Shown piece after piece: positions 29,417 through 36,794 of a stretch of 64,000 bases of DNA. The notes beneath the pieces are model-generated. The model ran no database searches and had not been told where the DNA came from. It saw only the letters and a list, made by a program, of their open reading frames with translations. This DNA is from Rubripirellula tenax. GTDB taxonomy: Bacteria; Planctomycetota; Planctomycetia; Pirellulales; Pirellulaceae. The position numbers and the translations under genes were made by a program. The first letter of the stretch is position 1; each line of letters opens with the position of its first letter. The DNA is taken from positions 621,750 to 685,749 of the forward strand of contig NZ_SJPW01000007.1 of the NCBI RefSeq assembly GCF_007860125.1, written 5' to 3'.

Positions 29417-29794
29417 ATGGCAAAGAAGAAAACCGGCGGACCCAACAAGTCGCAAGCGATTCGTGACTACAGCAAAGACAACCCAACTCTAAAGCCTAAA
29501 CAAATTGCTGCGGACCTCAGCAAGAAGGGTGTTGCTGTTAGTGCCGGTTTCGTTAGCACGATTTTGTCGACATCGAAGCGAAAAAAGAAAGTGGGTCGTC
29601 CGGGTCGCCCCAAGGGTTCTGTCAAATCGGTACGCGCCGTCGGACGCCCAACCAAGAAGAAACGAGCAAGCTCGGCTGGAAGCGGCGATGTTTCGATCGA
29701 CGCGCTGATGAAGGTGAAGCAATTGGTTGCCGAAATCGGCAGCATTGACGAAGCGAAGTCAGCGTTGTCGGCGCTCGAAAAGTTGATGCGATAA
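29417..29794 (+). CDS. Small basic AT-hook-like DNA-binding protein
   Basis: A 125-residue basic protein; AAAAGG lies about 11 nt before ATG 29417. Residues 1-55 look like a compact helical domain (KSQAIRDYSKDNPTLKPKQI, then VSAGFVSTILS), possibly helix-turn-helix. Residues 56-90 are a basic linker with KVGRPGRPKGSVK, an AT-hook core (GRP between basic residues), and a second GRPTKKKR. Residues 95-125 are helical (IDALMKVKQLVAEIGSIDEA, ALEKLMR). AT-hooks bind the minor groove of AT-rich DNA. A nucleoid or regulatory role is inferred; I do not know a named family member. It may be co-transcribed with argS (123 bp gap). Confidence 0.7.
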   Translation: MAKKKTGGPNKSQAIRDYSKDNPTLKPKQIAADLSKKGVAVSAGFVSTILSTSKRKKKVGRPGRPKGSVKSVRAVGRPTKKKRASSAGSGDVSIDALMKVKQLVAEIGSIDEAKSALSALEKLMR

Positions 29795-29933
29795 TTCGGC
29801 GATGACGGCAGATAATGATTCTGCTGTTGTGGCTGATTTTCGGTCGGGAATGCCCCCAGGGGTTAGCAAAAGCGTTCATAGGAATGCGGACCTTCATCGG
29901 CGGAAAACGCCAGTTCCACACCGAACGAAGCAT

Positions 29934-29960
29934 GGGGATACCATAAGGTGTCCCCTTTTT
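29934..29960. terminator. Intrinsic terminator-like hairpin
   Basis: ggggatacc (29934-29942), loop ataa, ggtgtcccc (29947-29955), five T's. The single A-G step becomes a wobble pair in RNA. It is 140 bp after the AT-hook gene on the plus strand. The kinase start is a further 119 bp on. Confidence 0.65.
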
Positions 29961-30078
29961 CGTTGGACCGCCACGTTGGGCGGGTTCCGTGTAAACTGGT
30001 ACACGACCGGTGCAGAGGACCGTTGGGGTCCCTTTTTTCCGCATTTATTCCCCAGCTATTTGTTGCTCGTGGCCATTG

Positions 30079-31581
30079 ATGAGTGATCTGACCCCCCGAC
30101 AATTCGCACAACGTGCGGCCGATCTTGGACTCGCGGACCGACGTTCGGTCGAACAGGCCGTCAATGAACTTGGCGTGGGCGACCATACGCTCGACGACAT
30201 GATCCAGGTGATGCAGCGAAATGGTCTGGTCACAACTCTGCAAACCGAGAAGATTTTAAAGGGCGACCGTAAGGGATATTTTTACGGTGACTATAAGGTC
30301 CTGTACTTGATTGGTGCCGGTACGTTCGCACGCGTCTATCGCGCCGAAAAAGGTGGCGAAGTCTTTGCGGTTAAAGTCTTGCGGAAACGGTTTCGCGATG
30401 AACTGAGGGAACTGGAGCAGTTCCTGCGAGAGGGTCGGATGGGATTGAGGCTTCGGCATCCTCACATCGTCGATATCTTGGAAGTGGTTCCGGACGTGCA
30501 CAATCCGTTTCTGGTGATGGAGTTTGTTGAAGGGCAAACGCTGCGAGAGTTGGTTCGGATTCGAGGCAAGTTGCCCGCCGACTTGGCGCTGCGATTGATG
30601 TACGAGATTGCCTCGGGTTTGGCGTACGCTTCTTCGCTGGGGATCGCCCACCGTGACTTAAAGTTGTCGAACGTGCTGATATCGTCCGATGGAAAAGCGA
30701 AGTTGGTGGACTTCGGGTTGGCGGCCCTCACGGACCGCAACAACCCTGAAAAAATGGCCGACTGCCCGAATGCTCGTGCGATCGACTACGCCGCTTTGGA
30801 ACGCGGTACAGGCGTTCGCAAGGACGATCCTCGTAGCGACGTCTACTTTGCCGGGAACATGCTGTATCACATGTTGGCGGGAGTACCAGCGTTGACGGAA
30901 ACGCGTGACCGATTGCAACGATTGAACGTGTCTCGTTTTCAAGAGATTGTGCCGCTTCACGAGCGAGTGCCGGACGTGCCCGGCATTGCCAACCAAGTGG
31001 TGCAGCGGGCGCTCGAATTCAATCCAGACAAACGCATTCAGTCGGCCGCCGCACTGCAAGCAGAGGTTAAAAAGGCGTTGCAAATCCTTGAAAGTGGAGC
31101 CACGCGATCAAATTCGGACAACACGATCTCGTCGACGGATTCGCCGGATGAGGATGAAATTCCGACCAACGAGGGCGAAGGTTACATCATCATGTTGGTG
31201 GAATCCAAAGCGGCGCTACAGAACGCGTTTCGCGAGCGATTGAAGGCGCGCGGCTATCGAGTGCTCGTGATCTCGGATCCGAACCGGGCGCTCGATCGAT
31301 TTTCGCCGGACGATGATCCGCCGGCCGATTGTGTGGTTTTCGGCGCCGCCGAACTCGGATCGTTGGCGGTCGAGGCTTACAACAAGTTTGGATCCGACGA
31401 ACACACCGCCGAGATACCGGCACTATTGTTGGTGGACCGTCGACAAACCAGCCTGATTGCGTCTGCTCGTCGATCGCCGACCCGAAAATTGCTGCCGTTG
31501 CCGTTGAAGGTTCGCGAGCTGCGTATCGCGTTGACGCAGTTGCTTTCGGGTGTCGAGCGTCGCCCGCTAGGTACTTACTGA
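30079..31581 (+). CDS. Serine/threonine protein kinase with receiver-like C-terminal domain
   Basis: A 500-residue protein from ATG 30079 (MSDLTPRQFA). An N-terminal helical module of about 65 residues precedes a Hanks-type kinase: glycine loop IGAGTFARVYRAE, Lys in FAVKVLRKRF, catalytic HRDLKLSNVLI (about 190) and Mg-binding VDFGLAAL (about 212). All key residues are present, so it should be active. After an acidic linker, residues about 370-495 read as a degenerate response-regulator receiver (YIIMLVESKAAL, YRVLVISDPNRAL, PALLLVDRR, LPLPLKVREL) without an obvious phosphoacceptor Asp at the expected place. No transmembrane segment, so cytoplasmic. The substrate is unknown. tRNA-Cys lies downstream. 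Confidence 0.9.
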   Translation: MSDLTPRQFAQRAADLGLADRRSVEQAVNELGVGDHTLDDMIQVMQRNGLVTTLQTEKILKGDRKGYFYGDYKVLYLIGAGTFARVYRAEKGGEVFAVKVLRKRFRDELRELEQFLREGRMGLRLRHPHIVDILEVVPDVHNPFLVMEFVEGQTLRELVRIRGKLPADLALRLMYEIASGLAYASSLGIAHRDLKLSNVLISSDGKAKLVDFGLAALTDRNNPEKMADCPNARAIDYAALERGTGVRKDDPRSDVYFAGNMLYHMLAGVPALTETRDRLQRLNVSRFQEIVPLHERVPDVPGIANQVVQRALEFNPDKRIQSAAALQAEVKKALQILESGATRSNSDNTISSTDSPDEDEIPTNEGEGYIIMLVESKAALQNAFRERLKARGYRVLVISDPNRALDRFSPDDDPPADCVVFGAAELGSLAVEAYNKFGSDEHTAEIPALLLVDRRQTSLIASARRSPTRKLLPLPLKVRELRIALTQLLSGVERRPLGTY

Positions 31582-31723
31582 GGAAATTTTCTCGGAATCT
31601 CGGTCAAGTCTCCACACCCCAGGCCCGATAAATACGTCGTATCTGGTACAGATAACAGAAACATGCGGAACTACCGTTCTTGACTGTTCGTCAGTCTTTC
31701 TCTAGTTTCCGCATTATCTAAAC

Positions 31724-31796
31724 GGCGACGTGGCCAAGTGGCTAAGGCGAAGGATTGCAAATCCTTTATTCGTGGGTTCGAATCCCACCGTCGCCT
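31724..31796 (+). tRNA. tRNA-Cys (anticodon GCA)
   Basis: Acceptor stem ggcgacg (31724-31730) pairs with cgtcgcc (31789-31795); 31796 is the discriminator. Anticodon stem 31750-31754 / 31762-31766 with loop ttgcaaa puts GCA at 31757-31759. The T-arm cgtgggttcgaatcccacg-type sequence is standard. CCA is not encoded. A terminator follows 16 bp on, and a scarred accessory segment follows that. Confidence 0.95.
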
Positions 31797-31811
31797 TCTT
31801 TGAGTCAACAG

Positions 31812-31842
31812 AAGCCGGTGTATTTTTACGCCGGCTTTTTTT
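31812..31842 (+). terminator. Intrinsic terminator after tRNA-Cys
   Basis: aagccggtgta (31812-31822), loop tttt, tacgccggctt (31827-31837) with one wobble, then a run of T's to 31842. This gives a clean end for the tRNA transcript. Confidence 0.88.
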
Positions 31843-32191
31843 CATGGCTGTGTGGTTAGCCCCAATCGACCCAAGCCTCGCATTCAAAACGATTTGCGTT
31901 TCGAGGTTTCCAACTCGCTGTCACGCCACCGCTGACCGGCGTATCTCGCGGCTTCTGAATCTCCGAAAAAAGGAGCACCGACCAGCCTTGGACGATGTCC
32001 GATTCAGGTGTCGATGTTAAGCCACGTTCGCATCGAGGCCAGCTTCACTTTCCCCAGCATCCGGACTCGTTTGCCAAACGTTGTCATGAGACGGTCTCCT
32101 GCTTGTTTGCTGTGGGGGGGGAGTCTTACGCTGATCCCAATCGATAGGGAACAAGCGATCGCTCGCTGGCGAAAGGAACGGACAGAACATC
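31843..32191. other. Junction region between tRNA-Cys and hsdM
   Basis: About 350 bp. No conserved gene is seen. It contains one tiny minus-strand frame with a good ribosome binding site (32004-32087, listed separately) and the hsdM leader. It lies exactly where the core genome stops and the accessory segment begins. Confidence 0.5.
32004..32087 (-). CDS. Possible 27-residue ORF or remnant of a gene start
   Basis: ATG 32087 is preceded by AAGCAGGAGACC, with AGGAG about 9 nt upstream, an unusually good ribosome binding site for noncoding DNA. It encodes a basic peptide (MTTFGKRVRMLGKVKLASMR and seven more residues) ending in TGA at 32004. No family is recognised. It may be the surviving 5' end of a gene lost when the neighbouring segment was exchanged, or chance. 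Confidence 0.25.
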   Translation of the reverse strand: MTTFGKRVRMLGKVKLASMRTWLNIDT

Positions 32192-33847
32192 ATGGCCAAC
32201 AACCACTCCGACACCGAAAAACGACTCTGGGATGCTGCCGATGAATTCCGCGCTAACTCCGACCTCAAGTCATCCGAATACGCTGTACCCGTCCTCGGCC
32301 TGATATTCCTTCGGTACGCCGATCATCGGTTCACGATCGCCGAACAGGAACTTGCGGGCAAAGGCACGGGGCGTCGCAAGATCGGCAAGGAAGACTACCA
32401 AGCCAAAGGCGTGATGTACGTGCCGCCTGAGGCCCGGTTCTCACATCTGCTTTCCCTGCCCGAAGGCGAAAACATCGGCAAGGCGATCAACGAGGCGATG
32501 AAGTCGGTCGAGGCCGAAAACGTCGACCTCAAGGGCGTTCTGCCGCGAACCTACACCAAGATCGACAACGCCATCCTGGTCTCGCTGCTGAAGAACTTCT
32601 CTCAGATCGCGATGGATGCCGAAGGCGACACGTTCGGCAAGATTTACGAATACTTCCTTGGCAACTTTGCCCGTGCCGAAGGACAACGGGGTGGTGAGTT
32701 CTTCACGCCGACCTCGCTGGTCAAGCTGATCGTCGAGATCATCGAGCCGTACCACGGACGCATCTACGACCCGGCGTGTGGATCGGGCGGCATGTTCGCT
32801 CAGAGTGCCGAGTTCATCAAAGCCCACCAGAACAATCCCTCGGTGGAAATCTCCTGCTACGGTCAGGAGCGAGTCGGAGAGACCCGGCAACTGTGCATGA
32901 TGAACCTTGCCGTGCATTCGCTGTCCGGCGACATTCGCTTGGGGAACAGCTACTACGAAGACCCCCACGACAGTCTCGGCAAATTCGACTTCGTGATGGC
33001 CAATCCCCCGTTCAACGTCGACAAGGTGGATAAGGAGAAGATCAAAGACGATCCCCGCTACCCGTTCGGGATGCCACGGCCCGACAACGCCAACTACCTC
33101 TGGATACAACGGTTTTACAGCAGCCTCAGCGACACGGGCCGAGCCGGTTTTGTGATGGCGAACTCCGCCGCCGACGCTCGCCAGTCGGAGATGGAGATTC
33201 GCAAGCAACTGCTCCAGTCGCACGCCGTCGATGTGATGGTCGCCATCGGTCCGAACTTCTTCTACACGGTGACGCTCCCTTGCACGCTCTGGTTCTTTGA
33301 CAAAGCGAAATCGCAACCCGACGCGTCAGCGAGGGATACCAGCACCAAGGACAAAGCCAGCAAGTCCCTCGCTCACGCTTCGGGTTCCGATAATCTCGGT
33401 TGGCGGCGCGACAAGGTCCTGTTCATCGACGCCCGGCACACGTTCCGGCAGGTCGACCGGGCACACCGCAAGTTCAGTCCCCAGCAGATCGAGTATCTGG
33501 CCAACATCGTGCGGCTGTATCGGGGTGAGCAGCCTGAGTTCGTGGCGGGTGAAGATGAAGAAGTTCCCGGTGAGGAACCGGATTTGAAGGCCACCTTCCC
33601 GAAGCTGAAATACGCGGACGTGGCGGGACTTTGCTGGGTCGCCACGTTGGAGGAGATCGAAGCACAGGGCTGGAGCCTGAATCCCGGTCGGTATGTCGGC
33701 GTGGCGGATCGTGAGGAAGACGATTTTGTCTTTGCCGAGCGGCTGGAAGAACTCAACGAAGAGTTGGAGGTCTTGAACAGCGAAGCGTCCGAGTTGGAAG
33801 AGCGGATTGCGAACAACGTCGCCAAGTTGTTGGAGGAGGCGACGTGA
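32192..33847 (+). CDS. hsdM: Type I restriction-modification DNA methyltransferase subunit M
   Basis: A 551-residue N6-adenine methyltransferase subunit. AAAGGAACGG precedes ATG 32192. Residues about 5-140 are the HsdM N-terminal helical domain ([32 protein letters not shown]). The SAM-binding fold follows: [35 protein letters not shown] (motif I), [20 protein letters not shown], and the catalytic motif [17 protein letters not shown] (NPPF). The C-terminal helices ([20 protein letters not shown]) contact HsdS. All motifs are intact, so methylation is possible if a working specificity subunit exists. hsdS overlaps its end by GTGA. No hsdR is present in the window. Confidence 0.95.
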   Translation: MANNHSDTEKRLWDAADEFRANSDLKSSEYAVPVLGLIFLRYADHRFTIAEQELAGKGTGRRKIGKEDYQAKGVMYVPPEARFSHLLSLPEGENIGKAINEAMKSVEAENVDLKGVLPRTYTKIDNAILVSLLKNFSQIAMDAEGDTFGKIYEYFLGNFARAEGQRGGEFFTPTSLVKLIVEIIEPYHGRIYDPACGSGGMFAQSAEFIKAHQNNPSVEISCYGQERVGETRQLCMMNLAVHSLSGDIRLGNSYYEDPHDSLGKFDFVMANPPFNVDKVDKEKIKDDPRYPFGMPRPDNANYLWIQRFYSSLSDTGRAGFVMANSAADARQSEMEIRKQLLQSHAVDVMVAIGPNFFYTVTLPCTLWFFDKAKSQPDASARDTSTKDKASKSLAHASGSDNLGWRRDKVLFIDARHTFRQVDRAHRKFSPQQIEYLANIVRLYRGEQPEFVAGEDEEVPGEEPDLKATFPKLKYADVAGLCWVATLEEIEAQGWSLNPGRYVGVADREEDDFVFAERLEELNEELEVLNSEASELEERIANNVAKLLEEAT

Positions 33848-34599
33848 CGCTTTATCCCAGAATCCGAATCGGCGACTTAGTCACGATCAAAGGAGGAAAG
33901 CGACTAAGGCCAAACGAGCAGTTCAGTTCCGAACCAACACGACACCCCTACATTCGAGCCAGAGATGTTGGTGAAGGCATTGTCAAGATTCAGGACGCTG
34001 TTTACTTACCGGAAGATGTGGCAAACCGACTGTCACGCTACCGAGTAACCACAGGGGACGTTTGCATAACCATTGTTGGTGCCAATGTCGGAGAAATGGG
34101 AATTGTCCCTCCCAATCTCGACGGTGCGAATCTAACTGAAAACTGTGTGCGGCTGACAAACAATGGAAAGGTGACGCAAGGTTTCCTGCGATATTCGCTT
34201 TTAGGCGACGACGCACAGGGTCAGATGAAAGTATTGGCAGGTGGTGCTGCTCAACCCAAACTTGGTATCTACAAAATCGAGACCGTCGAGATTCCGCTTC
34301 CGTCAGTTCCGACCCAACGGAAGATCGCTTCGATCCTGTCGGCGTATGACGATCTGATTGAGAACAACAACCACGTGGTGCACGCGGAGCCAGACTCGCG
34401 GTTATCATGCAAATTGAAAATGAACTCGCCCGGTCCGTCGGCCTCGATCGCTTTCCGAATGACCGTTGTCCATCCGCGGATCGAAACCTCTCGCCACCCG
34501 GAGCACCTCAACGAGTTTTTTGATGCAATACCGTTATGTAGTTGTCGACCTGGCGGACGGTGGGAGCTGGCATCTTTACGGCGACGAAAGCCGTCCTGA
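33844..34599 (+). pseudogene. hsdS: Type I RM specificity subunit, truncated to one half
   Basis: Starts with GTG overlapping the hsdM stop (GTGA). Residues 1-160 form one target-recognition domain (RIGDLVTIKGGKRLRPNE, then YIRARDVGEG and ITIVGANVGEMGIVPPN). The first conserved spacer helix follows (PSVPTQRKIASILSAYDDLI, residues about 157-180). Homology stops right after IENNNH. A full HsdS of about 400-450 residues has a second TRD and helix; here the frame continues about 65 residues with unrelated, low-complexity sequence to 34599. Either a deletion removed the second half, or this is a half-subunit that dimerises. Such half-subunits do occur, so function is not excluded. Confidence 0.75.
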
Positions 34600-34756
34600 A
34601 GTCACAGGGTATTCAGCAGACGAATTGCGGGTCCTTCCTGATCTGTTGGCGGACGGATGGGTGCCGATCCGTGAGACGCCGTGCGGATCTTCCGCTGTGG
34701 GTGCAATGCGTGGCGGCGTTCGTGCCTTCTGCTTGGTACTGCTTTCAAAGGAATGA
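34523..34756 (+). CDS. Small protein of unknown function
   Basis: Not recognised as a named family. 77 residues from ATG 34523, overlapping the tail of the hsdS frame. The sequence reads like a real small protein: MQYRYVVVDLADGGSWHLYG, then VLPDLLADGWVPIRETPCG and a hydrophobic end FCLVLLSKE. The beta-strand, helix, beta-strand pattern with central W-x-P and final LVLL resembles small DUF4177-like proteins, but this is only an impression. If it is real, the hsdS tail sequence it overlaps belongs to this gene's upstream region and not to hsdS. Confidence 0.5.
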   Translation: MQYRYVVVDLADGGSWHLYGDESRPEVTGYSADELRVLPDLLADGWVPIRETPCGSSAVGAMRGGVRAFCLVLLSKE

Positions 34757-34928
34757 CCTTTCACTGAACCGGTTCCGGGCCATCTTGCCTGATGCACAAC
34801 GATGAATGAGCATGGGTTTTGCGGAGCGTAGGGGGAATGCATTTTCATTTTCGTAAAGTTGCTCGTCCGCCACTCTTCAATGTGTAATACTGTCCGAGTG
34901 AGCGCCCGCGCACTACGAGCTTTTTGAA

Positions 34929-35402
34929 ATGCCTTGGACATGCCCATCATGCAACGGTGAGACGGATCTCGGCTACAACATCTGCTGGACATGCCGCGCT
35001 CCACGACCTGGAAGTGATCCGCGCGCCGAACCGGCGCACGTCAACATGCTCATCACGACAACGCCGTCGTTTTCTACGCATTCCATCGACCATTACTTCG
35101 GGCCTGTTTTCGGCGAAACCATCTATGGCGCGAACGTGCTGCGAGACTTTTTTGCCGCCGTCACCGACGTAGTCGGGGGCCGTTCTAGCCAATACGAAAC
35201 GTTGCTCGTTCGCGGCCGAAACACGGCCATGTCCGAGATGGCCGCACGCGCTACAAAGATGGGTGCAAACGCCGTGATTGGGATGCGATTCGACTACTCG
35301 ACGGTCGGAAACTCGATGCTCATGATCTGTTGCATTGGCACCGCTGTCACGGCCTCCCCATTGACCGGAAAATACGACGGATCACCATCATGTCCACCGT
35401 AG
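34929..35402 (+). CDS. Zinc-ribbon protein with YbjQ-like domain
   Basis: 157 residues from ATG 34929. Residues 4-25 hold CPSC...CWTC, a likely zinc ribbon. From about residue 40 the sequence matches the YbjQ/UPF0145 (putative heavy-metal-binding, pentameric) fold: NMLITTTPSF, GPVFGETIYGANVLRDFFAA, then MAARATKMGANAVIGMRFDY and a hydrophobic STVGNSMLMICCIGTAV. Proteins of this family are often small and uncharacterised; the metal-binding name is a prediction only. It stands alone in the accessory segment. C-terminal residues are Ser/Pro-rich. Confidence 0.75.
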   Translation: MPWTCPSCNGETDLGYNICWTCRAPRPGSDPRAEPAHVNMLITTTPSFSTHSIDHYFGPVFGETIYGANVLRDFFAAVTDVVGGRSSQYETLLVRGRNTAMSEMAARATKMGANAVIGMRFDYSTVGNSMLMICCIGTAVTASPLTGKYDGSPSCPP

Positions 35403-35603
35403 CGGCGGTGGTTGCGTTCTATCAAGCTCATGTCCCGACAATGTATTGCTTCATCCGGCTGATGCAATGATCACCCGGCCGGTGGGAAGCCATCGCGTGT
35501 ACCGGAGTGGAGGTTGGAAGGTTTTACGAATTGACCTGGATCGCCGCCACGCTGTGACTGGCTCTGTTCTTCGCGCATCGAACTCTAACCTTAGGTCCGC
35601 GGC

Positions 35604-36152
35604 ATGCTAAACGAACGCGACTATATCGACGCGATCACGCAGGGCGACGACGATCGGTTAGCTGAGCTACTCGGATCTTGCGCAGGCGATCAACCGCATC
35701 TCGCTACGATTGCCGAGAGGCGGCCAACGAACCATTCGATGGGTTTCGGCATGACTCTGCTGCAGCTCGCATCGATCAGAAAGCGGAAGAGCGGTAACCC
35801 GTCGAAGTTGTTGATCGATCACGGCGCCTGGATCGATCTGCATTCAGCCTGTGGGTTGGGGATGATCGAACGCATCGAATATTTGTTACAGGATCGCCCG
35901 CAAAGCCTGAGTGATCAAGTTGACACATACTTTCCGTTGCAGTTTGCGATCACCGCGGGGCGACCGGATGTCGTTCAATTACTTGTTGAACACGGCGATG
36001 AGGTAAACCGCAACCTCAAAAAGGTCGGGTATTTCGGCTGGGAGGATGACGCGGTCGATCAGGACTCTATCCCGTGGAGTCCCATTCACATGGCATCGCT
36101 TTGGGGCTTCGGGGGTGTGGTCTCTTCAGGGCGCAGTTTGACGGTTGATTGA
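35604..36152 (+). CDS. Ankyrin-repeat protein, probably truncated at its C-terminus
   Basis: 182 residues from ATG 35604. Residues 5-130 show helical pairs of ankyrin type (DYIDAITQGDDDRLAELLGS, TLLQLASIRKRKSGNPSKLL, PLQFAITAGRPDVVQLLVEH). A new repeat begins (WSPIHMASLWGF) and then breaks off into GGVVSSGRSLTVD and a stop, where another helix pair would be expected. This suggests that a deletion or insertion near 36112 cut the gene. Ankyrin repeats bind proteins; no partner is visible. It lies between the YbjQ-like gene and an aminotransferase fragment. Confidence 0.65.
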   Translation: MLNERDYIDAITQGDDDRLAELLGSCAGDQPHLATIAERRPTNHSMGFGMTLLQLASIRKRKSGNPSKLLIDHGAWIDLHSACGLGMIERIEYLLQDRPQSLSDQVDTYFPLQFAITAGRPDVVQLLVEHGDEVNRNLKKVGYFGWEDDAVDQDSIPWSPIHMASLWGFGGVVSSGRSLTVD

Positions 36153-36246
36153 GGTGCGTCGGTTTCGCGGCATTGCGTAACCTCGGATTGGTGTTTCAGA
36201 ACAAGGGCGTCCCGCGTCACACTGATGTTGCAAAACAAAAAGCGCG

Positions 36247-36762
36247 ATGGACGTCGGTGTCGAGGTCCATTCGATGAGCAAGGGCTACGACATGATCGGT
36301 TGGCGGATGGGGTTCGTATGCGGCCACCCGCGGATCGTATCGGCGTTCGCCGACGTCAAAGACAACTCGGACAGCGGCCAGTTTATCGCCACGCAAAAAG
36401 CCGCTGCCGCAGCACTGGACGACGACGCGATTCCCGAAAACATCCGATCGAAGTACCTCCGCCGCATGAAGAAATTGGTCGCGGTGTTGAAGGAATGTGG
36501 GTTCGAATGCGAAGTCCCCGGCGGGACCTATTTCCTGTACGCCAAGTCACCCTCCGGCACCAAGTCGGGCGAAACGTTTGCCGCCGCCGAAGACGCGACG
36601 CGTCACCTGATCGAACAGTTCGGCATCGTCACCGTGCCGTGGGACGACGCGGGAGCGTTCTTGCGGTTCAGCGTCACTTACGTCGCCCCGACCGAAGCCG
36701 ATGAAGACGTGTTGATGGTCGAAACCAAGAAACGCCTCGGCGATGCCGGGCTCGTTTGGTAG
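36247..36762 (+). pseudogene. dapL: LL-diaminopimelate aminotransferase, C-terminal fragment
   Basis: The open frame encodes 171 residues matching only the C-terminal part of a fold-type I aminotransferase of about 400 residues. The PLP-binding Lys is near the start (EVHSMSKGYDMIGWRMGFV), followed by DNSDSGQFIATQKAAAAALD, GGTYFLYAKSPSGTKSG and FLRFSVTYVAPTEADED with the substrate-binding Arg. The whole N-terminal domain is missing and the sequence before 36240 is unrelated. This family makes LL-diaminopimelate for lysine and wall synthesis in planctomycetes, so an intact copy is expected elsewhere. The fragment is the right-hand scar of the accessory segment. Confidence 0.8.
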
Positions 36763-36794
36763 ACGTACCGGTCAAGCATCTCGTCGAAATGGAA

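Noticed and set aside
31724..36762. tRNA-Cys locus as an integrated genomic island with attL/attR
   Set aside because: No second copy of the tRNA 3' end and no integrase was found in the window, so only a scarred accessory segment is claimed.
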